Shown: one piece after another, positions 17,403 through 25,649 of the stretch
Position numbering within the stretch: the first letter of the stretch is position 1
How the letters are laid out: every line of letters starts with the position of its first letter
From: Candidatus Apopatosoma intestinale
GTDB taxonomy: Bacteria > Bacillota > Clostridia > Oscillospirales > CAG-272
Assembly: GCA_003524145.1 (NCBI GenBank)
Contig: DODZ01000035.1
Location: 1-50,323, forward strand
DNA length: 50,323 nucleotides
Direction of reading: 5' to 3'
Position numbers and translations under genes: made by a program
The notes under the pieces: model-generated
The model's input: only the letters and a program-made list of their open reading frames with translations
Database searches by the model: none
Told to the model about the DNA's origin: nothing

Positions 17403-19010
17403 ATGTATCAGGCGCTCTACAGAAAATGGCGCCCGGCGGTATTTGAGGATGTCGTAGGGCAGGATCATATCACCTCTGTGCTGAAAAGCGAAGTGCAGGC
17501 AGGCAAGATATCTCATGCGTATCTTTTTTGTGGTCCGAGAGGCACGGGAAAAACCACCTGTGCCAAGATAATAGCAAAAGCGGCAAACTGCCTTTCTCCC
17601 GTGAACGGCGATCCGTGCGGTAAGTGTGCCGCCTGCCGCAGTATAGACAGCGGCAACTGCACCGATGTTATCGAAATGGACGCGGCAAGCAACAACGGCG
17701 TTGACGATATCCGCGATATCCGCGATGCCGTGGTCTATACGCCGGCTGAGCTGAAATATCGTGTCTATGTCATCGATGAGGTGCATATGCTCTCTATCTC
17801 GGCTTTCAACGCACTGCTGAAAACTCTCGAGGAGCCGCCCGAGCATGTGCTTTTCATCCTCGCGACGACGGAGCTGCATAAGATTCCCGCGACGGTGCTC
17901 TCGAGATGCCAGCGCTTCGATTTTCATCGTGTTTCGCCCGACGATATGGTAAGTCGGATGAAGAAGGTCTGTGCAGGCGAGGGAATAGAAGCCGAGGCAG
18001 AGGCACTGAAGCTTATAGCGGGGCTTTCGCAGGGTGCTGTGCGCGATGCGCTGAATATGCTCGAATACTGCTCGGGAACGGGCGGAAAAATAACGCTCGA
18101 ATCCGCTTCATCCATGCTCGGTGCGGCTTCATCAAAGCTTCTCGGCGAGATATGCACGGCAATCTCCTCGGGAGACGCGGCAAAGGCACTCGAAATAACG
18201 GACGAAATATACAATTCATCGCGCGATATCGCCGTTTTCTGGCGCGAGCTTATCGCTTTCTATCGCGACATGCTTGTTTACATCAGCTCGCGCGGCAAGG
18301 TCGGGGCAGACAGACCCGCCGCAGAATATGCGGAGCATTACGACGCGGGAACACTTTTCCGCATACTCGATATATTCATAACGACGGAAAGCAATATGCA
18401 GAAGATTCCCGCCTCGGCAAAAATCTATGCCGAGATGGCGCTGATACGCGCCTGTGAGCCGGAGTCGGCTGCTCCCGCACAGGAAGCGGCATATGTGCAA
18501 AGGGCGGCGCCGAAGCCGAGAGCGGAGACGGCGCGCGTAACGCCTGCATCACCCACTTCCCCTGCTGCTCCTGCGGCAGAAGAGCCAAAGGCGGAAATTT
18601 CACTATCGTCGTCAGCACCGGACGGCGCACCGACGGCGGAAAAATCAGCCGATGATAAGACTGCCGAGACGGCAAAGAAATCGGCTTCGGGAAAGCTTCC
18701 GATGCGCCGCTGGGGCGATGTGGTGAAGCGAATTGCGGCTTCGGATATGGCGCTCGGCTCGTTTATACGCGGCTCGGCGGCATTTGAGTGCGACGGATGT
18801 CTGTATGTGGTTTTTGACAAGCCCTTCGGCATAAGCCTGATGAATGATAAGCGCAAGGGAGATGTTTCCTCTGCGATAAAAGAAGCGACGGGGAAGGATT
18901 TTCCACCGGAAAAAATCCTCTGTCTCGAGCATGAAAAGGCTGAAAATATGCTCGGTGAACCTATGGAAGAGCTTATAAAGAAATTTGAAGAATTCGGAAA
19001 GGAAGAATGA
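17403..19010 (+). CDS. dnaX: DNA polymerase III subunit gamma/tau
   Basis: Clamp-loader ATPase of 535 aa for the replisome. Walker A GPRGTGKT is at residues 44-51, a zinc module of four cysteines follows (Cys63, 72, 75, 78), then DEVH at 125-128 and LSRCQRFDF with the SRC sensor. After domain III (to about residue 365) an Ala/Pro/Glu-rich linker (about 365-450) leads to a C-terminal tau-like domain. The ATG at 17403 is chosen for GGGAGGGAAGG just upstream; the frame stays open back into the SRP RNA gene. It leads the conserved dnaX-ybaB-recR cluster, 3 bp before ybaB. Confidence 0.95.
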   Translation: MYQALYRKWRPAVFEDVVGQDHITSVLKSEVQAGKISHAYLFCGPRGTGKTTCAKIIAKAANCLSPVNGDPCGKCAACRSIDSGNCTDVIEMDAASNNGVDDIRDIRDAVVYTPAELKYRVYVIDEVHMLSISAFNALLKTLEEPPEHVLFILATTELHKIPATVLSRCQRFDFHRVSPDDMVSRMKKVCAGEGIEAEAEALKLIAGLSQGAVRDALNMLEYCSGTGGKITLESASSMLGAASSKLLGEICTAISSGDAAKALEITDEIYNSSRDIAVFWRELIAFYRDMLVYISSRGKVGADRPAAEYAEHYDAGTLFRILDIFITTESNMQKIPASAKIYAEMALIRACEPESAAPAQEAAYVQRAAPKPRAETARVTPASPTSPAAPAAEEPKAEISLSSSAPDGAPTAEKSADDKTAETAKKSASGKLPMRRWGDVVKRIAASDMALGSFIRGSAAFECDGCLYVVFDKPFGISLMNDKRKGDVSSAIKEATGKDFPPEKILCLEHEKAENMLGEPMEELIKKFEEFGKEE

Positions 19011-19013
19011 AAT

Positions 19014-19364
19014 ATGAAAGCAAGAATACCCGGAGGCGGCGGTCCCTCCATGAATCAGATGATAAAGCAGGCGCAGAAGATGCAGGAGGATATGGCGGCA
19101 CTTCAGGCGGAGCTTGAAACAAGAGAATACGATATTTCCGCGGGCGGCGGCGTTGTTCAGATCAAAATAAACGGCAAGAAAGAGATACTCTCAATAAAAA
19201 TCGATCCCGAAATAGTAGATCCCGACGATGTGGAAACGCTTTCCGACATTATCGTGGCAGGCGTAAACGAAGCGATAAAGCGCGTTGAAGATACGACAAA
19301 CGCCGAAATGGAGAAGATAACGGGAGCCTTCGGCGGGCTTTCCGGCATGCCCGGTCTTTTCTGA
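19014..19364 (+). CDS. ybaB: YbaB/EbfC nucleoid-associated protein
   Basis: Small DNA-binding protein of 116 aa with the family features MNQMIKQAQKMQEDMA, AGGGVVQIKINGK and a Gly/Met-rich tail GLSGMPGLF. The family forms dimers that bind DNA and is almost always encoded between dnaX and recR, as here. Start: AAGGAAGAATGAAAT before the ATG, overlapping the dnaX end. Confidence 0.93.
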   Translation: MKARIPGGGGPSMNQMIKQAQKMQEDMAALQAELETREYDISAGGGVVQIKINGKKEILSIKIDPEIVDPDDVETLSDIIVAGVNEAIKRVEDTTNAEMEKITGAFGGLSGMPGLF

Positions 19365-19399
19365 TAAACCTATAGCGTAAAGCATTTTCGGAGGGAAAC

Positions 19400-19999
19400 A
19401 TGGATTATATTTTGCCTTTGCAGAAGCTGATAGAGCAATTCGGCAGGCTCAGGGGTGTCGGCTACAAGACAGCTGTGCGCTATGCGCTTTCCGTTCTCGA
19501 TATGAGCGAGGCTGATGTCGAAGAATTTGCAAGATGCCTTATCTCGGCAAAGCATGATATACATAACTGCGAGATATGCGGCAATCTTTCCGATGCGCCG
19601 ATATGCTCGATATGCTCGGATCCGAGACGCGACAGATCCGTTATCTGCGTTGTCGAGGATGCCAAAACCGTCATGGCGATAGAGAAGGTCAAGGAATATG
19701 AGGGTCTCTATCATGTGCTGGGCGGCGCGCTTTCCCCGATGGATGGGATAGGTCCCGATAATCTTCGTATAAAGGAGCTTCTCGAGCGTATAGGAAATGG
19801 CGAGGTAAAGGAGCTTATTCTCGCAACAAATCCGAATGTAGAGGGCGAAACTACGGCAATGTATATTTCTAAGCTCGTCGCGCCGCTCGGAATAAGAACG
19901 ACACGCCTTGCTTACGGTGTTCCTGTGGGCGCAAGCATAGAATATGCCGATGAGGTTACGCTCATGCGCGCACTTGACGGCAGAAGAGAAATAAAATAA
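19400..19999 (+). CDS. recR: Recombination protein RecR
   Basis: Recombinational repair protein of 199 aa that works with RecF and RecO to load RecA on gapped DNA. N-terminal HhH (GVGYKTAVRYA), zinc finger Cys57, 60, 69 and 72 (CEICGNLSDAPICSIC), Toprim domain with CVVEDAKTVMAIE, and a C-terminal GVPVGASIEYADEVTL segment, all at standard spacing. GGAGGG lies 5 bp before the ATG. It is the last protein gene of the dnaX-ybaB-recR cluster. Confidence 0.96.
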   Translation: MDYILPLQKLIEQFGRLRGVGYKTAVRYALSVLDMSEADVEEFARCLISAKHDIHNCEICGNLSDAPICSICSDPRRDRSVICVVEDAKTVMAIEKVKEYEGLYHVLGGALSPMDGIGPDNLRIKELLERIGNGEVKELILATNPNVEGETTAMYISKLVAPLGIRTTRLAYGVPVGASIEYADEVTLMRALDGRREIK

Positions 20000-20062
20000 G
20001 AGAGATCATACGGCGGCTTCGGCGATACGGCTAAAAAATCTCGACAAATTTTATAAAAGTTA

Positions 20063-20091
20063 TTGACAAAAGCGCCGAGTCATGGTAAAAT
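20063..20091 (+). promoter_or_regulatory. Promoter of tRNA pair
   Basis: -35 TTGACA (20063-20068), 17-bp spacer, -10 TAAAAT (20086-20091), 35 bp before the first tRNA. Confidence 0.8.
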
Positions 20092-20125
20092 AGCAGAGCG
20101 GTTTCAGAAATCCGCTCTTAATCAC

Positions 20126-20202
20126 GGGCCTTTAGCTCAGTTGGTTAGAGCAACCGGCTCATAACCGGTTGGTCTGGGGTTCGAGTCCCTAAAGGCCCAC
20201 CA
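20126..20202 (+). tRNA. tRNA with CAU anticodon, probably tRNA-Ile2
   Basis: 77 nt including encoded CCA. Acceptor GGGCCTT/AAGGCCC, discriminator A, anticodon CAT at 20160-20162 in loop CTCATAA. The body resembles the Firmicutes minor tRNA-Ile2 (GGNCCTTTAGCTCAG start), and pairs 4-69 and 5-68 are both C-G, the known determinants for TilS lysidine synthetase. Elongator tRNA-Met is the alternative. Confidence 0.9.
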
Positions 20203-20241
20203 ACAGAAAAAGCGGGCGAATCATACGGTTCGTCCTTGCAT

Positions 20242-20317
20242 AGGGGTATAGCTCAGCTGGTAGAGTACCGGTCTCCAAAACCGTGGGTCGCGGGTTCGAA
20301 TCCTCCTGCCCCTGCCA
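20242..20317 (+). tRNA. tRNA-Trp (CCA anticodon)
   Basis: 76 nt including encoded CCA. Acceptor AGGGGTA/TGCCCCT, discriminator G, anticodon CCA at 20275-20277 in loop CTCCAAA. The T-stem has one C-C mismatch. Cotranscribed with the upstream tRNA. Confidence 0.93.
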
Positions 20318-20347
20318 AAACTCCCGCACATCAGTGCGGGAGTTTTA
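20317..20347 (+). terminator. Terminator of tRNA pair
   Basis: AAAACTCCCGCAC-ATCA-GTGCGGGAGTTTT, perfect stem starting at the last base of tRNA-Trp. Confidence 0.88.
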
Positions 20348-20457
20348 CTTTTTCACTTTTTCATTCCTCACTTTTCACTTGTCAAGGTAATAAGTAATGC
20401 GAGCAGTGAAGAAGTGCGTGGACTTTCCGGCGCTGCGCTTGACCGTATAATTCACCA

Positions 20458-20486
20458 TTGAAAAAAGGGAAGATTTATGATATAAT
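20458..20486 (+). promoter_or_regulatory. Promoter of alpha/beta hydrolase
   Basis: -35 TTGAAA (20458-20463), 17-bp spacer, perfect -10 TATAAT (20481-20486). Confidence 0.75.
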
Positions 20487-20525
20487 AAGATATCGACAAA
20501 TCGGAATTTGTGGAGGATAACTATT

Positions 20526-21128
20526 GTGGATAAAGCAGTTATTTATATACATGGAAAAGGTGGTAATGCTGAAGAAGCTATTCATTACAAACCGCTCTTT
20601 AATAATTGTGATGTGATTGGTCTCGACTATACTGCACAGTTTCCATGGGAAGCAAAAGAAGAATTTCCATTACTTTTTAATTCAATTTATAGAAACTACA
20701 AGACTGTTGAAGTAATTGCCAATAGCATTGGAGCGTATTTTGCTATCAATGCCTTATCAAATCAGCAAATAGAGAAAGCATATTTTATTTCGCCCGTTGT
20801 AGATATGGAAAGGCTTATTGCTGATATGATGATTTGGGCAAATGTTACAGAGGATGAACTCAAAGAGAAAAAAGAAATTCAGACAACCTTTGGAGAGACC
20901 CTTTCATGGGATTATCTTTGCTATGCAAGAGAAAATCCTATTATATGGGAAATCCCAACGCACATTTTGTATGGTGAAAAAGATAATCTTACCGCTTATG
21001 GAACGATATTTGAATTTGTACAGAGGACTAATTCAACACTTTCTATTATGAAAAATGGAGAGCATTGGTTTCATACGGATGAACAAATGAAATTTCTTGA
21101 TGAATGGATAATAAAATCTTCCAAATAA
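20526..21128 (+). CDS. Alpha/beta hydrolase (AT-rich, probably acquired)
   Basis: Cytoplasmic hydrolase of 200 aa. N-terminal strand and oxyanion loop (AVIYIHGKGGNA), nucleophile Ser67 in ANSIGAY, acid Asp153 in YGEKDNLT and base His180 in GEHWFH form a complete triad in the right order. The substrate is unknown; small esters, amides or peptides are possible. Start is GTG at 20526, 9 bp after GGAGG; an upstream TTG overlaps that site and is unlikely. The gene is visibly richer in A+T and uses other codons (AAA, ATT, GAA) than its neighbours, lies just after a tRNA cluster, and has its own promoter and terminator. All of this suggests horizontal transfer. Confidence 0.85.
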   Translation: MDKAVIYIHGKGGNAEEAIHYKPLFNNCDVIGLDYTAQFPWEAKEEFPLLFNSIYRNYKTVEVIANSIGAYFAINALSNQQIEKAYFISPVVDMERLIADMMIWANVTEDELKEKKEIQTTFGETLSWDYLCYARENPIIWEIPTHILYGEKDNLTAYGTIFEFVQRTNSTLSIMKNGEHWFHTDEQMKFLDEWIIKSSK

Positions 21129-21159
21129 ATTCCAGTTTGTCCAACCGAACCCCATACAT

Positions 21160-21197
21160 AGCCAAACGCTGCGGAACCGAGCGTTTGGCTTATTTTA
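21160..21197 (+). terminator. Terminator of hydrolase gene
   Basis: AGCCAAACGCT/AGCGTTTGGCT stem with a 9-nt loop, followed by TATTTTAT. Confidence 0.75.
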
Positions 21198-21224
21198 TAA
21201 AATCGTATCGCGTCCCACCAACGC

Positions 21225-21281
21225 AAATCGGGGCTGCCACGGAAAGGAATTTACTCCTCTCGGCGACAGCCCCGATTTTTT
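21225..21281. terminator. Long hairpin between convergent hydrolase and PP2C genes
   Basis: Arms AAATCGGGGCTG (21225-21236) and CAGCCCCGATTT (21267-21278) with a 30-nt partly paired loop. A T6 run follows on the + strand; the minus strand run is only three T. It probably ends the PP2C gene and stops reverse readthrough. Confidence 0.55.
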
Positions 21282-21307
21282 ATCAAATTTTAATTGCCGG
21301 CATGAAA

Positions 21308-22696
21308 TCAGAGCGACGGCGACTGCCCATAGTAGCAAAGGCTCAATGCGGTGATATCATCAAACTGCGGTGCCTGCCCCACAAATGCTTCTACATCGGC
21401 TCTGACAGCAGACAGCAGCGGCTCGGGCGCACAATCGCGGTTGGCATTCAGAACGGCGGCGAGTCGCACTTCGCCGTAAAGCTGACCGGAAGCGTCCGTT
21501 GCCTCGGTGACACCGTCGGTATAAATAAACAGTGCATCCCCGGGCGAAAGCTCCAGACTGCATGAACGATAGCGCGTTTCGTCCATTCCCGCAAGCACAA
21601 GACCGGAGCGGGTGCGCAGATAATCATATTTGCCGTCGGCACGCCGAAGCAGTGGCGGATTATGTCCGGCATTGACATAAGCAAGATGCCCTGTGGAAAG
21701 CTCGAGTATGCCCATCCATGCCGTTACAAACATTCCTTCATCGTTTGTCTCGCAGAGCAGGCGATTTACTTCAGTAAATACAACATCGGGTGATGTGCCG
21801 TGCTGTGCATGATCTTTTATCAGCGTTTTGGCGATTACCATGAACAGTGCCGCGGGGACACCCTTTCCGGATACATCCGCCACTACTGCCGCAAGGTGAT
21901 CCTTGTCGACCATGAAGAAATCGTAAAAGTCGCCGCCCACCTCCTTGGCAGGATTCATAATGGCATAGATATCAAATTCTTTTTGCGAGGGAAATGCGGG
22001 AAAGATGCGCGGGAGCATGGATGTCTGTATATGTGTGGCTACGCTTAATTCGGATTCAATCTGCTGTTTATCCGCGCTGTCCTTAATCTGGCGCTCGAGC
22101 AGCTTTCGCGTGCGGTCTGCCAGTGTGGAGCATATAATGGTTACGCCGCAGAGAATAAGCGAGCGCGGAAGTATGTAAAAGAGTACGACGCGGCGGATGG
22201 TATCGCCCGTGACGACGCGCATACCGTCCGATTCCAGTGCCTTGAGCAGATTGCTGTCCCATTCGCCGAAATATGTACCTATAATCAGTGATGCCGCCAT
22301 ACATACAACGGAAACGGCAAGCAGACCGTAGGAGAAGCGTTTGGAATAGTAATGACAGCCCAGAACCACAGGCACAGCCCATGCCAGAACGGCATGACTG
22401 GGCAAAGCGGAGGACAAAAGCGTAATGCCCAGTATACAACACAGAAGAATATACAGCTTCAGACGCGGTGAATTCTGATTTATGATGTGCAAAAGCAGGC
22501 TGGGCAGGAACAGAAGTGAGATACCGCCGATGCCGGCTATCGCCATAATGGTTTTCGGAACGATGAACACTCCAAGAATGTTCAGCACCCAAATCACTGC
22601 AACCACAACCGCAAGCACACGCATACAGCGCGCGGCGTAAAGGTTGGCTTCCTTTTCGTTTTCGGCAAAGGCGGCTGAATAATCCGCTTCGTTCAT
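21308..22696 (-). CDS. Membrane-anchored PP2C-type (SpoIIE/RsbU-like) serine phosphatase
   Basis: Protein of 462 aa. The N-terminal half (about residues 25-200) has five or six hydrophobic helices, a short linker helix follows (LLERQIKDSADKQQIESELS), then a PPM/SpoIIE catalytic domain (about 225-455). Metal-binding acids appear in EVGGDFYDF, VVADVSGKG, YTDGVTEA and FDDIT. Such proteins dephosphorylate anti-anti-sigma factors in stress or regulatory switches; no partner kinase or STAS protein is next to it. The start follows a weak GGACGG. It is a single gene with a strong promoter, so its partner must be elsewhere. Confidence 0.87.
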   Translation of the reverse strand: MNEADYSAAFAENEKEANLYAARCMRVLAVVVAVIWVLNILGVFIVPKTIMAIAGIGGISLLFLPSLLLHIINQNSPRLKLYILLCCILGITLLSSALPSHAVLAWAVPVVLGCHYYSKRFSYGLLAVSVVCMAASLIIGTYFGEWDSNLLKALESDGMRVVTGDTIRRVVLFYILPRSLILCGVTIICSTLADRTRKLLERQIKDSADKQQIESELSVATHIQTSMLPRIFPAFPSQKEFDIYAIMNPAKEVGGDFYDFFMVDKDHLAAVVADVSGKGVPAALFMVIAKTLIKDHAQHGTSPDVVFTEVNRLLCETNDEGMFVTAWMGILELSTGHLAYVNAGHNPPLLRRADGKYDYLRTRSGLVLAGMDETRYRSCSLELSPGDALFIYTDGVTEATDASGQLYGEVRLAAVLNANRDCAPEPLLSAVRADVEAFVGQAPQFDDITALSLCYYGQSPSL

Positions 22697-22741
22697 ATAA
22701 ACACCGTCCGTTCTGTTTTATGTTTAATAAATTTCTATTAT

Positions 22742-22770
22742 ATTATACCCGTTCAGGCTGAGAATGTCAA
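22742..22770 (-). promoter_or_regulatory. Promoter of membrane PP2C gene
   Basis: Minus strand: perfect -35 TTGACA (22770-22765), 17-bp spacer, perfect -10 TATAAT (22747-22742). Confidence 0.82.
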
Positions 22771-22819
22771 CAACTTGCGGCAAATTCCGCCACATAAACG
22801 GCGTAGGACAGCGAAATAC

Positions 22820-22848
22820 TTGAAATATTTATTTTTTTATGATATAAT
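22820..22848 (+). promoter_or_regulatory. Promoter of 22882 gene
   Basis: -35 TTGAAA (22820-22825), 17-bp spacer, perfect -10 TATAAT (22843-22848). It diverges from the PP2C promoter about 50 bp away. Confidence 0.78.
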
Positions 22849-22881
22849 ATAACAAAACACGGAAGGAGACAGAGAAAGTCA

Positions 22882-23844
22882 ATGGATAAACCGAAATGGT
22901 ACAGGAAATTTTTGATTGTCTTGCTTATCGTCATATTCTCGCCGCTGATTATTGTCGGGATTGTCATCGGAGGGATTTATACGGCGTTTCGTATGCCGAA
23001 AATGAAAAGAGAATACAAAAACTCACGTTATTATGCCGATTTCGGAAGAAAATTCACGGCGGATATTCTGTATTCTCCCGAGTACCGTTTTTATAACGGT
23101 GCCGTGTCGCGCAACCTGCCGATAAAGTATATCAGGCAGGAGACGAACGGATTTGAGTATTTTATTTACGATGATACGCTCTATCTTTTCCCCGATTTTG
23201 ACGGGATAGATTATATTGAAGATAAATTCGAGTGGATGGTGGATTATGACGGCGATGCGGATTTTTTCGATAAACGCTTTGACAGCATGCTCTCAAAGCT
23301 TGAAAATCGCTTCAGCTATCCCATCAGGGTGCTTGCAGAGAGGAGAATGTTTTATCGGATGAACCTCAGTGGCATGGATATTCCCGAGAGCATTTTCATC
23401 ACGCAGAGCTATGACGATGCCTTTGAAAACGATGCTTCTCCGCTTAAAATGATTGTTCCGCAAAGCACGGAAGAGCTCTATGGCATGATGCTTGAAACGC
23501 CCGATTTATGCGGCAGATTTGAGCTTGACAAAAGCGCAGGAAGTATTACATGGAATCTCTCTGAAAATATCGTAATCGAAATCGGCGTTGACCCGCCGGA
23601 GTGCTATATCGGCATAAATAAATCGCATGGCGGAAAGGTCGGCGGCGAAATTACGCACCTGCATCCGTCCGTATTTGAAATTTACGATGAAATCTGCAAA
23701 ATAGGAAGGCGCGGAAATGTCACTGTGCTCCGCGCTTCACCGGTCGGCTCCGCACTGCTGTATGCGGGAAGAAAGGATGTCTGCCCGTATCCGAGGGAGA
23801 AAAAGCTTTTGCTCGGAAAATATTATTATCTGGAGGCCCGTTAG
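22882..23844 (+). CDS. Unknown membrane-anchored protein
   Basis: I do not recognise this 320-aa protein. It has one N-terminal membrane helix (about residues 10-33, LIVLLIVIFSPLIIVGIVIGG) after a short basic start. The rest is a long soluble part rich in Tyr, Phe and acidic residues (for example YDDTLYLFPDFDGIDYIEDK) with no cysteine-rich or catalytic motif that I can name. The basic start and following helix suggest an N-in topology with an exported soluble domain, or a signal anchor. The frame is well supported: GGAAGGAGA upstream of the ATG, its own strong promoter and normal codon use. It diverges from the PP2C phosphatase. Confidence 0.75.
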   Translation: MDKPKWYRKFLIVLLIVIFSPLIIVGIVIGGIYTAFRMPKMKREYKNSRYYADFGRKFTADILYSPEYRFYNGAVSRNLPIKYIRQETNGFEYFIYDDTLYLFPDFDGIDYIEDKFEWMVDYDGDADFFDKRFDSMLSKLENRFSYPIRVLAERRMFYRMNLSGMDIPESIFITQSYDDAFENDASPLKMIVPQSTEELYGMMLETPDLCGRFELDKSAGSITWNLSENIVIEIGVDPPECYIGINKSHGGKVGGEITHLHPSVFEIYDEICKIGRRGNVTVLRASPVGSALLYAGRKDVCPYPREKKLLLGKYYYLEAR

Positions 23845-24040
23845 TATAGATTTGCGCATATGTGAAAGGGCGTTTTTCCATCAGCTTCACAAATAAATGC
23901 ATAACCGTAAATGCCGATGTCAGCAATAAATACGGCATTCGGCTCTGATGAATTTATCAATATTAGCGGAAGAAGCTTTAATTCAGATTCCGGAATATTT
24001 TGAAAGGATGTTGCTGCATAAAGCTCATCCGTGATAAGTG
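23841..24040 (-). pseudogene. Possible 3' remnant of a degraded gene
   Basis: Minus-strand open frame giving about 65 protein-like residues (LITDELYAATSFQ, LLPLILINSSEPNAVFIAD and IYGYAFICEADGKTPFHI), then a stop that overlaps the end of the 22882 gene by 4 bp. No start codon or ribosome binding site is present: the frame runs back into the terminator hairpin at 24042-24082. The composition looks like coding sequence, so I read it as the tail of a lost gene. I do not recognise the family. Confidence 0.35.
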
Positions 24041-24041
24041 A

Positions 24042-24082
24042 ATAACATAAAAACCGCTTCTCCGAAGCGGTTTTTATGTTAT
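24042..24082. terminator. Perfect bidirectional terminator
   Basis: 19-bp perfect arms (ATAACATAAAAACCGCTTC and its complement) around TCC, with an AAAAA/TTTTT tract inside each arm. It ends the MutS-like gene on the minus strand and anything read from the left. Confidence 0.88.
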
Positions 24083-24104
24083 ATCTCATTTTGTAAAAAA
24101 GCGT

Positions 24105-25646
24105 CTATTTTTCCGCGAGGAAACCGATGCCGTATTTCTCGAAAATATCCATGGCGTGGCTTCCGCGACTTCTTTTTCCGCGCACGATTTTATATGAGCG
24201 TTCCTTGCCCTGAAGCTCGGCGCAGAGAAAATCTATCTTGCCGCGCGAGCGTTTGCTTTTGTTTATTTCATCGGCATATGAGGCTATCTCATGTATATGC
24301 GTGGCATAGAGGACGCGGCAATTCTTTGCCGAGAGCCATTCGAGCGTTTTTTCCGCGATTATCGCGCCGTCCTCCGAGCTTGTTCCCGAGAAAAGCTCAT
24401 CGAGCAGTATCAGGCTGTTTTCCGTGGCGGCGGAACATATTTCCGCCATTGCGCGGCATTCTCCCTCGAGTCTGCCGGCACCCGATTCGCTCGTGAAAAC
24501 GGAAAACTGCGCCAGTATCTCACTGCACAGCGGCATGGCGGCACTTTCGGCAGGGATCGGAAGCCCGAGCGAGAAAAGTATCTGCGCTATGCCGAGTGCG
24601 CGAAGATAAACGCTTTTTCCGCCGCTGTTCGGTCCCGTCAGGATGAAGATGCGTCCGTTTTCATCGAAATGCACATCGTTTTTCACTATGCGGCAGCTCT
24701 GCATTTCCGCGAGCAGATTCGGATTATAAAGCCCCGAAATATCAAGCTTATCCGAGAATGCGGGGAAGCAAAGCGGCATGCCTTTGCTTCTTACGGCGAG
24801 CATATAATTCATGCCCATGCGGATAAACCGCAGTTCATCACAGATTTCGCAGAGGAAATTGCATGCGCCGTCCAGCATATTGCCGAGCACGGATTTTATC
24901 TTCTTCAGCGAGCCGCGCATATAGTCGTTCAGCGCGCTGTAGAGATTTATGTCAAAAGCGCGCATGGCTGTTCCCGAGAGGGTCGCTTCCTTTTTGCCGA
25001 GCGGAGCAATGCATATCATACTTTTGTTTTCAACTTTTTTAGAAAACATTTTATCAAAAACCGTATTTGTCACATACGGCTCGGAATTTACGGAAATTAT
25101 ACCCGCCTCAAGCGGGCGAAGCTCGGAATCGAGATTTATCCCGATGGAAACGCTCCTGATGTGCTTTATGTTTTCATCCATCGCGGAGATATATTCGCGG
25201 GCGTTTTTATACCAGTCCGATGAATATACATCGCGTGCTTTTTGCAGAAGCGAATGAAGCGCATGCGAATCGCACGCTTCTATGATATCAGCCACGCCGA
25301 GCAGAGTATCTATACATTCGGTATAGTACATCAGCTCGCGGAAAGCATAAAACATGCGCTCGTTTGAAAGCTCCTTTGTGCCGAAACGAAGTTCTTTTCT
25401 GTATTCCGCGATATTTTCTGCGCCCTTTGCCAATGCTTCGAAGGCTTCAAAGAGCGCGGAGCTTTTGTCTATGGCAGAGAACAGCTTCTGCCTTTCGGCT
25501 ATCGCATCGCCGTCGCACGAGAGAAGCTCGCTTACAAAATCCTTTTGCTTATACGACATAAAAAATGAAAAATTCAGCTTTTCAAAAATGCCTTCGGAGA
25601 GCTTTACCCGAGAGGCGTCGCTTTCTTTGCCGAGAATGCTGTACAT
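24105..25646 (-). CDS. MutS-family ATPase without mismatch-recognition domain
   Basis: Protein of 513 aa that ends in a MutS domain V ATPase: Walker A GPNSGGKS at residues 338-345, Walker B LILLDELFSGTS, and the later ATHIHEIA motif. The N-terminal 330 residues are helical (lever/clamp-like) and lack the mismatch-binding Phe-x-Glu domain of MutS. It therefore belongs to the poorly understood MutS-related group and is not the repair MutS. It has no Smr nuclease domain, which separates it from MutS2. GGAGGATAAATT precedes the ATG, and it starts 3 bp after a small membrane-protein gene, so the two are cotranslated. The link suggests a membrane-bound ATPase complex of unknown job. Confidence 0.8.
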   Translation of the reverse strand: MYSILGKESDASRVKLSEGIFEKLNFSFFMSYKQKDFVSELLSCDGDAIAERQKLFSAIDKSSALFEAFEALAKGAENIAEYRKELRFGTKELSNERMFYAFRELMYYTECIDTLLGVADIIEACDSHALHSLLQKARDVYSSDWYKNAREYISAMDENIKHIRSVSIGINLDSELRPLEAGIISVNSEPYVTNTVFDKMFSKKVENKSMICIAPLGKKEATLSGTAMRAFDINLYSALNDYMRGSLKKIKSVLGNMLDGACNFLCEICDELRFIRMGMNYMLAVRSKGMPLCFPAFSDKLDISGLYNPNLLAEMQSCRIVKNDVHFDENGRIFILTGPNSGGKSVYLRALGIAQILFSLGLPIPAESAAMPLCSEILAQFSVFTSESGAGRLEGECRAMAEICSAATENSLILLDELFSGTSSEDGAIIAEKTLEWLSAKNCRVLYATHIHEIASYADEINKSKRSRGKIDFLCAELQGKERSYKIVRGKRSRGSHAMDIFEKYGIGFLAEK

Positions 25647-25649
25647 AAT

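Noticed and set aside
20242..20460. Phage or island attachment site at tRNA-Trp
   Set aside because: No integrase and no second copy of the tRNA 3' end was seen downstream in the window.
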